The notes beneath the pieces were generated by a model. The model was given only the letters and a program-made list of their open reading frames with translations. It was not told where the DNA came from and searched no databases. DNA of 64,000 nt, from NCBI GenBank assembly GCA_964640385.1, contig CAZXFL010000004.1, forward strand, positions 62,001-126,000. The letters run 5' to 3'. Shown piece after piece: positions 42,255-50,607 of the stretch. The position numbers were made by a program, and so were the translations under genes. Source of the stretch: JBBDIK01 sp964640385 (GTDB taxonomy: Bacteria; Actinomycetota; UBA4738; JBBDHU01). The first letter of the stretch is position 1, and the number at the start of each line of letters is the position of its first letter.

Positions 42255-43506
42255 ATCGCTCCTCCTCGGGGATGAACTCGAACTCGCGGCCGCCGATCAC
42301 GACCTCGTCTCCACGACGGGCACCCGCCGCGGCCAACTCCTTCTCCACGCCCTCCTTGACCAGCTTCGCCTGCAGGGCGACCACCGCCTTCGGATCATCC
42401 AGATCCGTCTCGGTGATCCACCGGTCCACGACGCGACCGGTCACCCGGAACCGTTTGCCGTCCCGTTTCACGGCGAAGGTCTCCCGGCCGGGACGGATCA
42501 CGACGGCCGCCGGTTCGTACACGCGCCCGACCTCCCCCTCCGCGACGAGGTCCGCGAGGCGAGCCGCGAGGCCCTCGATGCCCTGTCCGGTTGTTCCGGA
42601 GACCAGGAACACCTCCCCCTCCGAACGAAGATCGTCGGCGACCAGGTCGGCGGTCTCCGCGTCGACCAGATCGCGGTGCGTCGCGACGATCAGCGTCGGA
42701 CGCTCTGCCAGCGGGGGGTCGTAGGCGCGGAGCTCCTCGCGGACGGCGCGGACATCGGCCACCGGGTCGGGCGCGGTCAGGTCGACGACGCACGCCAGGG
42801 CCGGGCAGCGCGAGACGTGCCGCAGGAACCGGTGCCCGAGTCCCTTGCCCTCATGCGCCCCCTCGATCAACCCTGGAACGTCGGCGAGGACGAATCGTTC
42901 GTCGCCTTCGGTCACGCCGACGTTCGGCGTCAGGGTCGTGAATGGGTACGCGCCGATCTTCGGCCTCGCGGCCGTCAGCGCGCCGAGCAAGGTGGACTTG
43001 CCTGCGGAGGGCAGCCCGACCAACCCGATATCGGCGATCGTCCGAAGTTCGAGTTCTACCGCGTGCTCCTCGCCGGACTCGCCCGGCTGGGCCTCGCGGG
43101 GGGCGCGGTTGCGAGGTCCGGAGAGGGTGGCGTTGCCGCGCCCCCCGCGGCCGCCCCGGGCCACGATCACCTTCGATCCCTCGCCGACCAGGTCTGCGAT
43201 GAAGCCTCGCTCGTCATGGACCACCGTCCCGTCGGGCACCTCGATAACCAGATCCTTAGCACCAGCGCCGGTCTTGTTGGCCCTCGAGCCCGACGTGCCG
43301 TGCGTAGCGCGCTGGTGGGGATGGCGCGCCAGCCAGGACAGGTCCCGCGCGCCCCGCGAGACCTCGAGCACGACCGAACCGCCCGCGCCGCCGTCCCCGC
43401 CGTCGGGTCCGCCCCGCGGCTTGTACGGCTCGCTGTGGAACGACACGCAACCGTTGCCACCCTTGCCGGCACTGACCCAGATGGTGGTCTCATCGACGAA
43501 ACCCAT
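42244..43506 (-). CDS. obgE: GTPase ObgE/CgtA
   Basis: A 420-residue GTPase in large-subunit ribosome assembly and stress control. The glycine-rich Obg fold runs to about residue 160 (VSAGKGGNGCVSFHSEPYKPRGGPDGGDGG in the family pattern). The G domain has GLPSAGKSTLLGAL (G1), FTTLTPNVG (G2) and LADVPGLIEGAHEGKGLG (G3), with a THRDLVD segment in the G4 position. The C-terminal OCT domain (FAVKRDGKRFRVTGRVVDRWI) is present, as expected for Gram-positives. The ATG lies 7 nt after TAAGGT and only 16 bp from the start of the divergent gene. Confidence 0.95.
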   Translation of the reverse strand: MGFVDETTIWVSAGKGGNGCVSFHSEPYKPRGGPDGGDGGAGGSVVLEVSRGARDLSWLARHPHQRATHGTSGSRANKTGAGAKDLVIEVPDGTVVHDERGFIADLVGEGSKVIVARGGRGGRGNATLSGPRNRAPREAQPGESGEEHAVELELRTIADIGLVGLPSAGKSTLLGALTAARPKIGAYPFTTLTPNVGVTEGDERFVLADVPGLIEGAHEGKGLGHRFLRHVSRCPALACVVDLTAPDPVADVRAVREELRAYDPPLAERPTLIVATHRDLVDAETADLVADDLRSEGEVFLVSGTTGQGIEGLAARLADLVAEGEVGRVYEPAAVVIRPGRETFAVKRDGKRFRVTGRVVDRWITETDLDDPKAVVALQAKLVKEGVEKELAAAGARRGDEVVIGGREFEFIPEEERYGS

Positions 43507-43513
43507 ACGATGC

Positions 43514-43519
43514 ACCTTA
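43514..43519 (-). promoter_or_regulatory. Putative -10 box (TAAGGT) for obgE
   Basis: TAAGGT ends 7 nt before the obgE ATG, inside the 16-bp gap between two divergent start codons. A leaderless obgE mRNA would solve the space problem. AAGG within it could alternatively act as a weak ribosome-binding site. Confidence 0.4.
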
Positions 43520-43522
43520 TCG

Positions 43523-43927
43523 ATGGAACCCATGACCACGACCGCTTGGGGCGTGCGCCTGGACGTCAGCACGCAGGACTTCAAGGGAGAACTCACGCTC
43601 GGGAAGCGCGACCTGGTGTTCGCGCTCGCCGGCGAGGAACTGCGGATACCTCTGAGAGAGATCCGCAAGGTCAAGCGCGTCCTCGGGAGTCCGGTCGTTG
43701 TGATCGAGCGCCGCGAGTCGGCCAAGATCGCCCGGTACGCCTTCTACTTCGTCAAGCCGCCGCCGCTGAGGCTCGACGGCTCGAGCAAGCGGAAAGCTCG
43801 GCGGCGAGGCGCCACGTACCTATCCACGGCGAACCAGCAACGTACGGATCAGGTGAAGATCTGGGACAAGGCGATCAAGGAGGCGGTCGAGACCGCCCGC
43901 GCTCAGCCCGGGAGGACCGAGGCGTAG
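43523..43927 (+). CDS. Conserved hypothetical protein, possible PH-like domain
   Basis: A 134-residue soluble protein. The N-terminal half reads as alternating strands (FKGELTLGKRDLVFALAGEE, LRIPLREIRKVKRVLGSPVVVI) as in PH/GRAM-like domains. The C-terminal half is basic (SSKRKARRRGATYL) and helical. Family unknown. It is transcribed away from obgE with 16 bp between start codons (an ATG at 43532 is an alternative), and its last 25 nt overlap the 3' end of rpmA on the other strand. Confidence 0.55.
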   Translation: MEPMTTTAWGVRLDVSTQDFKGELTLGKRDLVFALAGEELRIPLREIRKVKRVLGSPVVVIERRESAKIARYAFYFVKPPPLRLDGSSKRKARRRGATYLSTANQQRTDQVKIWDKAIKEAVETARAQPGRTEA

Positions 43928-44154
43928 CGTCGGCCGCGCGAGGAGTGGAACTTCACCTCTCCGGCTCGGACCGCGAACAGTGTGTCGTCGCCACCGCGGC
44001 GAACCCCGTCACCGGGATGGATCTTGGTGCCGCGCTGGCGCACGATGATCGAACCGGAGGGCACGACCTGCCCGCCGAACACCTTGACGCCGAGGCGCTT
44101 GCTATTGGAGTCGCGACCGTTCCTGGTCGAACCGCCGCCCTTCTTATGTGCCAT
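43903..44154 (-). CDS. rpmA: 50S ribosomal protein L27
   Basis: An 83-residue ribosomal protein near the peptidyl-transferase centre. AHKKGGGSTRNGRDSNSKRLGVK is the universal L27 opening (no cleavable N-terminal extension), followed by GSIIVRQRGTKIHPGDGVRRGGDDTLFA. It lies 26 nt after rplU with GGGG before the ATG. The rne-rplU-rpmA-obgE order is the standard actinobacterial one. Confidence 0.97.
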   Translation of the reverse strand: MAHKKGGGSTRNGRDSNSKRLGVKVFGGQVVPSGSIIVRQRGTKIHPGDGVRRGGDDTLFAVRAGEVKFHSSRGRRYASVLPG

Positions 44155-44180
44155 AGGTCCCCTAACCTACCAAACCGTGC

Positions 44181-44609
44181 CTAGCCGGCTTCTTCGGCGG
44201 CCTGCTCGTCAACCTTCTTCTCCTCGGTCTTCTTCTCGGTCTTCTTCTCGGTCTTCTTCTCGGTCTTCTTCTCGGTCTTCTTCTGGGCCATCGGCTTCTT
44301 CTTCAGGTCGACGCCCTCGATCTCGAGCAGCGTGAGTTGCTGGCGGTGACCCTGGTGACGGGCGTAGCCCGTCTTCGCCTTGTACTTGAAGATACGGACC
44401 TTCTCGCCCTTGACCTCGCCCAGCAGCCGCGCGGTCACCGTCGAGGCGCCCGCCTCCTTGCCGACGTGCGTCTTCCCGTCATCGTCCACCACGAGGATCG
44501 GCTGGAAGGTCACCTTGTCACCGGGCTTACCTTCCAGCAGCTCGACGCGGATCTGGTCACCGGTCTGGACCTTGTGCTGCTTGCCTCCGGTCTTGATGAC
44601 GGCGTACAT
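44181..44609 (-). CDS. rplU: 50S ribosomal protein L21 with lysine/glutamate repeat tail
   Basis: A 142-residue ribosomal protein. The first about 105 residues are canonical L21 (MYAVIKTGGKQHKVQTGDQI ... KTGYARHQGHRQQLTLLEI). The remaining about 37 form an unusual charged tail with five tandem KKTE-type units, then VDEQAAEEAG. L21 is normally just over 100 residues, so the tail is an extension, built from a 12-bp tandem DNA repeat. A strong GGAGG ribosome-binding site precedes the ATG. The tail probably projects from the ribosome surface; function unknown. Confidence 0.95.
   Translation of the reverse strand: MYAVIKTGGKQHKVQTGDQIRVELLEGKPGDKVTFQPILVVDDDGKTHVGKEAGASTVTARLLGEVKGEKVRIFKYKAKTGYARHQGHRQQLTLLEIEGVDLKKKPMAQKKTEKKTEKKTEKKTEKKTEEKKVDEQAAEEAG
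44223..44282. repeat. 12-bp tandem repeat (5 copies) inside rplU
   Basis: Five perfect head-to-tail copies of CTCGGTCTTCTT encode the Lys-Lys-Thr-Glu repeats of the L21 tail on the minus strand. Unit length is a multiple of three, so copy-number changes keep the reading frame. Confidence 0.95.
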
Positions 44610-44622
44610 GATTGCCTCCGGG

Positions 44623-46707
44623 CTAGGTGTCGATGGTCAACAGGATGCCCCGGCCCTCGCAGGTCGGGCAGGTCTCGGAGAAGGACTCTAGCAAGCCGGC
44701 CGACACGCGCTTGCGGGTGACCTCCAGCAACCCGAGCGGGCTGATATCGAACACCTGCGAGCGGGTTTTGTCCTTCGCCAGCTCTTCACGGAGGGTCTCC
44801 ACGACCTTGCTCTTGTTCGCGGAGACGATCATGTCGATGAAGTCGACGATGATCATGCCGCCGATGTCGCGCAGCCGGAGCTGCCGGGCGACCTCGCGGG
44901 CCGCTTCGACGTTCGTGCCGACCACGGTGTCCTCGAGGTTGGACTTGCCGACGCTTTTTCCCGTGTTCACGTCGACCACGGTCAGCGCCTCGGTCCGGTC
45001 GATGATCAAGTAACCGCCCGAGGGCAGCCACACCTTGCGGTCCAGCGCCTTATGGATCTGCTCGACCACGTGATACTCCTCGAACACCGGCAGGGCACCT
45101 TCGTGCAGCTTCAACAGCGGCACGAGATCGGGTGCAACGCCGTTGAGATAGGCCGTCACGCGTTCGTAGATGCTGGCGGAGTCGGTGACGAGCTCCTTGA
45201 ACTCCTCCTCGTTGAACAGATCCCGGACGACGCGAACCGTCAGCTCCGGCTCCTCGTAGAGCACCGCCGGCGCTTTCGCCCGCTTGCCTTTCTTCTCGAT
45301 CGCGTTCCATTCCTCGACGAGCCGGTCGATGTCGGCGGTCAGCTCGTCCTTGGTGGCCCCTTCAGCGGCCGTCCGGACGATCACCCCGTGCTTCTCGGGC
45401 TTGATCTCCTTGATGATGGTGCGCAACCGCCGGCGCTCGTTGTCGGTCAGGCGCCTGCTGATGCCGAACGTTTCCGAGTTCGGAGCGAGCACCAAGTAGC
45501 GCCCTGGCAGACTGATCTGGGCGGTGAGGCGCGCGCCCTTTCCGCCCATCGGGTCCTTGGTGACCTGGACGGGCAGGGTCTGCCCGCTCTTCAGCGCGTT
45601 CTCGATGCGCGGCGTGGGCCCGATGTCCTCGTCGTAATTGACCTCGCCGGCGTACAGGACCGCGTTGCGGCCCCGCCCGATGTCGAGGAACGCCGCCTCC
45701 ATGCCAGGCAGCACGTTCTGGACCTTTGCCTTGTAGATATTGCCAACCATCGAATGTGCGCCGACGCGGGTGATGTAGTGCTCGATGAGTTCCCGGTCCT
45801 CGAGCACCGCGATCTGGTCTCGCTCGCCATGCTCGGTGATGATCATGGTCTTGTTCCGGGTGCGAACGACCGGGGGAAGGGCCACCCGGCGGCGGCGCGA
45901 GGGCGCGTTCCGGTCTGACCGCTCCTTCTTGGCCCGCAGTCGCGTCGACATCTGTGCAGGTTCCTTCTTCGCACGCGACCGGCGCGCCGCGGGCTTCTTG
46001 GTGGCCTTCGTGTCGGCCGCGGTCTTCTTGGTCGACGGGCGCCTGCGGCGTCGGGCCGGGCGCTGCCCGTCTTCGCCGTCGACCGGCCCCGCATCGTCCG
46101 GGGAAGTATCCTCCGCCGACCGATCGCGGTCCGCTCCCTCGGTCGTGTCGCCTGCATCGGCGCTGTCGGCCGACGGGCGGCTCCGACCCCTGCCACCGCG
46201 CCGTCCCCGACGGCGACGTCGCGCGACGGTGGATCCGCTTTCCCCGTCAGATCCGCTGGAAGCCGATCCGCCATCCGAGGTCTCGACTTCGGCGGACGGA
46301 GCATCGGGTTCGGATGCATCGTCCGCCTTCTCTCGACCTGATGGACGACGCGTCCGCGTCGATGAGCCGCGCGACGTGGAAGCTCCTGCCGGAGCGCGCC
46401 TCCGTCGCGGCGCAGGCCCGCCCCCCGCCGTCCCCTCTCGCTCCGAAGTATCCGCGGCTCCCTGCGTCGGCTCGCCTGGCGCCTCGTCCGATCCCTCGGG
46501 TGTAGGTCGTTGACCGCTGCTGCGCCCTCTGCCTCCCCGGCGGCGCCGGCGGCGCTGGCCGGACGGACGGGGGGTTGCACCGTCGCCGCCGCCTACATCC
46601 TCGGAGCGCTGCGCGGACGACGGCTCCTGCTGCTCGGTGCTGGTGGTAGTGGTGGATCCCGCCTGCTCGTCGGCAGACGCGACGGCCACGTCGGGCTCGT
46701 CGGCCAT
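44623..46707 (-). CDS. rne: Ribonuclease E/G family endoribonuclease
   Basis: A 694-residue enzyme initiating mRNA decay and processing rRNA and tRNA. A long, disordered, Arg/Ser/Glu-rich N-terminal extension fills about the first 280 residues. The S1 domain follows (GNIYKAKVQNVLPGMEAAFLDIG). The catalytic region includes WLPSGGYLIIDRTEALTVVDVNTGKSVGK (DNTG-type metal site as DVNTGK) and RDIGGMIIVDFIDM. The zinc-link ETCPTCEGRG lies near the end. A large N-terminal rather than C-terminal extension is usual in actinobacterial RNase E. AGGA precedes the ATG. The promoter and a leader of about 230 nt lie upstream. Confidence 0.94.
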   Translation of the reverse strand: MADEPDVAVASADEQAGSTTTTSTEQQEPSSAQRSEDVGGGDGATPRPSGQRRRRRRGGRGRSSGQRPTPEGSDEAPGEPTQGAADTSEREGTAGGGPAPRRRRAPAGASTSRGSSTRTRRPSGREKADDASEPDAPSAEVETSDGGSASSGSDGESGSTVARRRRRGRRGGRGRSRPSADSADAGDTTEGADRDRSAEDTSPDDAGPVDGEDGQRPARRRRRPSTKKTAADTKATKKPAARRSRAKKEPAQMSTRLRAKKERSDRNAPSRRRRVALPPVVRTRNKTMIITEHGERDQIAVLEDRELIEHYITRVGAHSMVGNIYKAKVQNVLPGMEAAFLDIGRGRNAVLYAGEVNYDEDIGPTPRIENALKSGQTLPVQVTKDPMGGKGARLTAQISLPGRYLVLAPNSETFGISRRLTDNERRRLRTIIKEIKPEKHGVIVRTAAEGATKDELTADIDRLVEEWNAIEKKGKRAKAPAVLYEEPELTVRVVRDLFNEEEFKELVTDSASIYERVTAYLNGVAPDLVPLLKLHEGALPVFEEYHVVEQIHKALDRKVWLPSGGYLIIDRTEALTVVDVNTGKSVGKSNLEDTVVGTNVEAAREVARQLRLRDIGGMIIVDFIDMIVSANKSKVVETLREELAKDKTRSQVFDISPLGLLEVTRKRVSAGLLESFSETCPTCEGRGILLTIDT

Positions 46708-46940
46708 GAAGTCCTACTTTCCGGGTGAAGCGGTTCGCGGCGGCGGACCCTCAGAGGATCTCGCGGAGTGCATGGGCGCCATCTGGGCCTCACACACGCG
46801 CCGTATCGGCGCCAAACCCTACGTTCGGCGCGCCGCCTCGTCGCGGGGCTCCTTCCCGGCGATGGATCCCGGGGGGCCTCCCTGCGCCGTCCGGCGCGCT
46901 TCCTTCCGGCCCGGGCGTATGCCTGGGCCAGCACGTCTAT
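46708..46940 (-). other. Long G+C-rich 5' leader of rne
   Basis: About 230 nt between the predicted start of transcription and the rne ATG contain no gene I can support. An Arg-rich open frame crosses it but looks like random translation. The sequence is rich in short self-complementary GC runs (for example CGCGCCGGACGGCGCAGG and GGCGCCGATACGGCGCG), so it should fold. RNase E leaders are known autoregulatory targets in other bacteria; the same role here is inference. Confidence 0.4.
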
Positions 46941-46946
46941 GGGGGG

Positions 46947-46952
46947 AGTCTA
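46947..46952 (-). promoter_or_regulatory. Putative -10 box (TAGACT) for rne
   Basis: GCTAGACT occurs just after the rodA 3' hairpin and about 240 nt before rne. The same octamer precedes valS and the M15 peptidase gene. Confidence 0.4.
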
Positions 46953-46957
46953 GCAGT

Positions 46958-46984
46958 CCGGCCCTCCCGGACCGGGAGCGCCGG
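46958..46984 (-). terminator. Strong GC hairpin directly after rodA
   Basis: CCGGC with inner stem CTCCCGG and its complements forms a nearly perfect hairpin abutting the rodA stop codon. There is no T-run, but its position at the end of the mreB-to-rodA operon suggests termination or mRNA end protection. Confidence 0.45.
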
Positions 46985-48130
46985 CTAGGTGAACCGGCGC
47001 ATATGCGCGTTCAGCAACAGCCCGACCGCGGCGAAGTTGATCAGCGTCGAGCTTCCCCCGTAGGAGACGAACGGCAGCGGGATGCCCGTGATCGGCATGA
47101 TCCCGATCGTCATGCCGATATTGACGAAGATCTGGAACGCGAACATGGAGGCGACCCCGGTCGCCACGTAGGTCCCGAAGGCGTCCTTGGCTAACATCGC
47201 GATGCGGATCGCCCGCCAGACGAGCAGGGCATACAGGATCAGCACGATGGTGGCTCCAAGGAACCCGAACTCTTCCCCCACCACCGTGAAGACGAAGTCG
47301 GTCTGCTGCTCCGGGACGAAGTCCAGGGTCGTCTGGGTTCCCTTGAGGTAGCCGAGACCCGTCAGTCCGCCCGAGCCGATCGCGATCTCGGCTTGGATCT
47401 TGTTGTAGCCGGTCAGGTTCGGGTCGTTGGTCGGATCGAGGAAGCTGGTCAGACGCGCCACCTGATACTCCTTGATGACGCCGAGCTGGAACGCGAAGAA
47501 CCCGAGGAGCACGGCCGCCAACGCAAGCGCAGCAAGATGGCGGGGTTTCGCGCCCGCGACGATGAGGATCCCGACCAGGATGGCGGCTAGGACCATAGAG
47601 GTCCCGATGTCGGGCTGCAGGAACACCAGCGCCATCGGGAAGACGGCGAACGCGGTCGCCCGGATGACCTGTTCCAGCGTCAGCTCCCGCGCTCTGATCT
47701 CGGATAAGGAAGCCGCGAGCATCGCGATCAGCGCGAGCTTCATCATCTCCGAGGGCGCGAACTGGAACCCGAAGATCTCGAACCAGCGCTGCGACCCCTT
47801 CACGTCCGTCCCCAGGAACGGGAGCCGGACCAGCAGCAGCAGGACAAGCGAGCCCGCGTAGAACAGGCTCGCATAGACCTTCATGAACCGGTAGTCGACC
47901 GACGCCGACAGCAACAGGAGCACGGCCCCGAGCAGGAACCAGGTGAGCTGTTTCTTCAGGTAGAAGCCAGGATCTTCCTGGAGTCCGCGGAGGGTCCGCT
48001 CGGTGGCCGAGTAGATCATGAAGAACCCGATGATGCTGAGCAGCAGCATCGAGACCAACAGGATCGGATCCAGGTGCCGGAACGGTCTCCCGGATGCCGG
48101 TGTGGTCTGCCCACCGAAGACGACGTCCAT
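46985..48130 (-). CDS. rodA: Peptidoglycan glycosyltransferase RodA (SEDS family)
   Basis: A 381-residue polytopic membrane protein with about ten transmembrane helices, polymerising glycan strands for cell elongation. SEDS features: IGFFMIYSATERTL in helix 1, KGSQRWFEIFGFQFAPSEMMKLALI (conserved W and Q/PSE), LVFLQPDIGTSMVLAAI with the essential aspartate, EEFGFLGATIVLILYALLVWR and GIPLPFVSYGGSSTLINF. Its ATG directly abuts the PBP2 stop codon (TAGATG), reflecting the functional PBP2-RodA pair. RodA rather than FtsW is supported by the mreBCD-PBP2 context. Confidence 0.94.
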   Translation of the reverse strand: MDVVFGGQTTPASGRPFRHLDPILLVSMLLLSIIGFFMIYSATERTLRGLQEDPGFYLKKQLTWFLLGAVLLLLSASVDYRFMKVYASLFYAGSLVLLLLVRLPFLGTDVKGSQRWFEIFGFQFAPSEMMKLALIAMLAASLSEIRARELTLEQVIRATAFAVFPMALVFLQPDIGTSMVLAAILVGILIVAGAKPRHLAALALAAVLLGFFAFQLGVIKEYQVARLTSFLDPTNDPNLTGYNKIQAEIAIGSGGLTGLGYLKGTQTTLDFVPEQQTDFVFTVVGEEFGFLGATIVLILYALLVWRAIRIAMLAKDAFGTYVATGVASMFAFQIFVNIGMTIGIMPITGIPLPFVSYGGSSTLINFAAVGLLLNAHMRRFT

Positions 48131-50083
48131 CTAGTCCGCCGGCGCCCCGATGCGGAACTGGGACACATCCAGCCCGTAGATGGTCTCGATGATCTGGCGG
48201 GTGATCGGGGCTGCGGTCTCGGCGCCGTGGCCGCCTCGCTCGACCATGACCACGACCACGTACTCCTCGGTCTCCCCCTTGACCGTGCCGCGCGTGACGG
48301 CGACGAACCACGAGTTGTCTTGGGCTTGGCCCGCGATCTCAGCCGTTCCCGTCTTCCCCCCGACCGACACGCGGCCGAACGGGAACCCAGCGAACGCACC
48401 GGATGCGGTGCCGTTCCCCTGCACGACGCCGGTAAGGGCGTTCCGCACGTACCTCAGATCGGTCTCGCTGAATCCCTTCAGATCGTGGCAGCGGGAAGCG
48501 ACCTCGCGCACCGTCTTCCCGTCGCCCGGTTCCTGGGTGCGCAGAGCCAGACGCGGCTCGCAGAGCTGCCCCGTCTCGATCGCGCCGTAGGCAAGCGCGA
48601 GCTGTAGCGGGGTGACGCGAACGTTCCCCTGACCGATCCCCATCAGGATGTAGTCGCCCGGGCAGAAGTGGATGTCGCAGTAGTGCCGCTGGTTGTCCTG
48701 GTACGGCCCGCCGTACTCCTTGCTGAACGTCTCGTTCTTCCACTGCTCGGTCGGGATCAGTCCAGGCGAGCCGGTCGGCAGATCGATCCCCGTGGAGGTC
48801 CCGAACCCGAAATCGCCGAGCGCCCGTTGCAGGATCTCCGGGCCGCGCACGCCGGCCTCCTTGTAGTACCTGTCCCAGAACTGGTAGCCGAGTTCGTAGA
48901 ATATGGTGTCGCACGACGGCGGCAACGCCTGCGCGATCGTCATCGGACCCATGTTCACCGGCGCCCAGTTGCGGAACGTCGTCGTGGGGTCCTTCGGCAC
49001 CGTGTAGACCGCGTCGCAGTCGAACTGCGTGCCCTGGGTGGCGAGGCCCTCACGGAGCGCCGCCAAGCCGACGAACGGTTTGAAGGTCGAGCCCGGCGGA
49101 TACTCGCCGGATGTCGCCCGGTTGAGCAAACGCGCCTCGCGGGGACGCTTCTTGCCGATCTCGAGCAGCTCTTGTTCCCTCACGTTGAGCCCATCGTCGT
49201 AGATCGTGGGAGCGAAGCCCGGAACGGACGCGATAGCGACGATCCCTCCGGTGGTCGGGTCCAGGACGACCGCGGTGCCGGATGTTGCCCGGAACCCCGC
49301 GTCACGCGCACGTTCCATGCCCTGTTCGAGATCGTCCTCGGCGGCGGCCTGGATCTCGGCGTCCAGCGCGAGGACTAGGTCGTTGCCGGGGATCGAGGGC
49401 TCCGATCCGATCTCCTTGATGACCTCGCCCGCGGCATTGACCTGGAGCTTGAGCGTTCCCTTGTCGCCGCGGAGATCCTCCTCGTAGAACGACTCCAGCC
49501 CGCCCTGCCCCACGGTGTCGTTGGGGTCGTACCCATCGAACTTGGGATCCTCGATCTGGGAGTCGAGGAGCCGGCCGATGTAGCCGACGATGTGCTCGGC
49601 GATGTCGCCCTGCGGGTACTCGCGAGCGGGGACCTGCTCCACCTCGACCCCTTGGAAGTCCTCAGGATGCTCGGCGATCGCCCACCCGGCCTTCTCCTCG
49701 ACGTCGAAGGCGATGGGGACCGGCGCGAACGGGTAGTAGCGCTTGTCGTCGATGCGGCGTGCCAGCGCCTCTTGCGCGACCCCCAGCACGCGCGCGAGGT
49801 TGCGGATGACGGGGCCGCGGTCCTGCGGGAGTTTCTGGCGGTTCACCTCGACCTGCAGCGCCGTCCGGTTCTCAACTAGGGGTTCGCCGTTGCGGTCCAG
49901 GATCGAGCCGCGCGGCGCCGGCTGGTCCACGAATCGGATGGCGTTCTCGGAGGCCTCGCTGCGGTACTTCTCCGAGGCGAGGACCTGTAGGAACCACAGG
50001 CGTACCGTCAGCGCGGCGAACATCAGCACGACGAGGGCGGCGAGGACCTTCAGCCGGGAGCCGGCTTTGCCCTCGATCGTCAT
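48131..50083 (-). CDS. mrdA: Penicillin-binding protein 2 (elongation transpeptidase)
   Basis: A 650-residue class B PBP. A single N-terminal transmembrane helix (about residues 10-33) is followed by the pedestal domain with APRGSILDRNGEPLVENR and the transpeptidase domain. SxxK is seen in GEYPPGSTFKPFVG. The second motif is PPSCDTIFYELG (SxD, as usual for PBP2). The third is GGKTGTAEIAG. Two cysteine-containing inserts (FDCDAVY; HYCDIHFCPGD) could form extracellular disulfides. It crosslinks peptidoglycan in the elongasome with RodA and MreBCD. The ATG lies 4 nt after the mreD stop. Confidence 0.94.
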   Translation of the reverse strand: MTIEGKAGSRLKVLAALVVLMFAALTVRLWFLQVLASEKYRSEASENAIRFVDQPAPRGSILDRNGEPLVENRTALQVEVNRQKLPQDRGPVIRNLARVLGVAQEALARRIDDKRYYPFAPVPIAFDVEEKAGWAIAEHPEDFQGVEVEQVPAREYPQGDIAEHIVGYIGRLLDSQIEDPKFDGYDPNDTVGQGGLESFYEEDLRGDKGTLKLQVNAAGEVIKEIGSEPSIPGNDLVLALDAEIQAAAEDDLEQGMERARDAGFRATSGTAVVLDPTTGGIVAIASVPGFAPTIYDDGLNVREQELLEIGKKRPREARLLNRATSGEYPPGSTFKPFVGLAALREGLATQGTQFDCDAVYTVPKDPTTTFRNWAPVNMGPMTIAQALPPSCDTIFYELGYQFWDRYYKEAGVRGPEILQRALGDFGFGTSTGIDLPTGSPGLIPTEQWKNETFSKEYGGPYQDNQRHYCDIHFCPGDYILMGIGQGNVRVTPLQLALAYGAIETGQLCEPRLALRTQEPGDGKTVREVASRCHDLKGFSETDLRYVRNALTGVVQGNGTASGAFAGFPFGRVSVGGKTGTAEIAGQAQDNSWFVAVTRGTVKGETEEYVVVVMVERGGHGAETAAPITRQIIETIYGLDVSQFRIGAPAD

Positions 50084-50087
50084 CGAC

Positions 50088-50594
50088 TCACCACCGGAAG
50101 ACCCGCCTCCTCGAAGATGTCTGCGATACGCGCTTCAGGAGCGGATAGACGACCGGGGTCAGCAGCGCGTTATACGCACCGGAGAGCGACGCGACCTTCA
50201 GCAGGTACGCCCAGCCGGTGTCGAGCTGCCCCAGCAGGAACGCGATCGAGCCGTAGAACACGACGCCCGCGAACGTCCCGACGCCGGCGAGGATGACCGG
50301 CAACCACGGCGACGGCGTCACGATGTACTGGCGCAGCGTTCCGATCACGTACCCGAGGAGCGTGAGGGTCAGCGCCGTCATCCCCTTGGGCTGGTTGAGC
50401 AGGAAATCTTGCGCCATCCCGCCGGCGAACCCGACAACCGCGCCTTCGGAGGGCCCCTCCATCATCGCGAGCAGGATCGTCACGAGGTAGATCAGCTCGG
50501 GGCGGGCACCGAGCAGCCGGATCTCGCCGAAGATGGTCGACTGCAGCAACAGTGCCGTGAGGATGATGAGGGTGATGGAGACGGTTCGTCGCAT
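50088..50594 (-). CDS. mreD: Rod shape-determining protein MreD
   Basis: A 168-residue integral membrane protein with five to six hydrophobic helices (TVSITLIILTALLLQSTIF, PELIYLVTILLAMMEGP, GAVVGFAGGMAQDFLLNQPKGMTAL, and later segments). The GFxxGMxxDFL-like segment and position between mreC and PBP2 identify it. The ATG at 50594 is 10 nt after the mreC stop, and a TAGCCT box (including the mreC stop) lies 7 nt before it, so an internal leaderless start is possible. Confidence 0.88.
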   Translation of the reverse strand: MRRTVSITLIILTALLLQSTIFGEIRLLGARPELIYLVTILLAMMEGPSEGAVVGFAGGMAQDFLLNQPKGMTALTLTLLGYVIGTLRQYIVTPSPWLPVILAGVGTFAGVVFYGSIAFLLGQLDTGWAYLLKVASLSGAYNALLTPVVYPLLKRVSQTSSRRRVFRW

Positions 50595-50601
50595 GGCAAC
50601 C

Positions 50602-50607
50602 AGGCTA
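50602..50607 (-). promoter_or_regulatory. Possible internal -10 box (TAGCCT) before mreD
   Basis: TAGCCT ends 7 nt before the mreD ATG and its TAG is the mreC stop codon. Identical in sequence and design to the nadD box. Inside an operon, so confidence is low. Confidence 0.25.

Noticed and set aside
44181..44300. CRISPR-like repeat region
   Set aside because: The repeat units are 12 bp, contiguous, without spacers, and encode the L21 tail.
46593..46934. Arg-rich frame crossing the rne leader
   Set aside because: Composition is that of random G+C-rich DNA, it runs into rne out of frame, and it has no ribosome-binding site; considered as a leader peptide but not supported.
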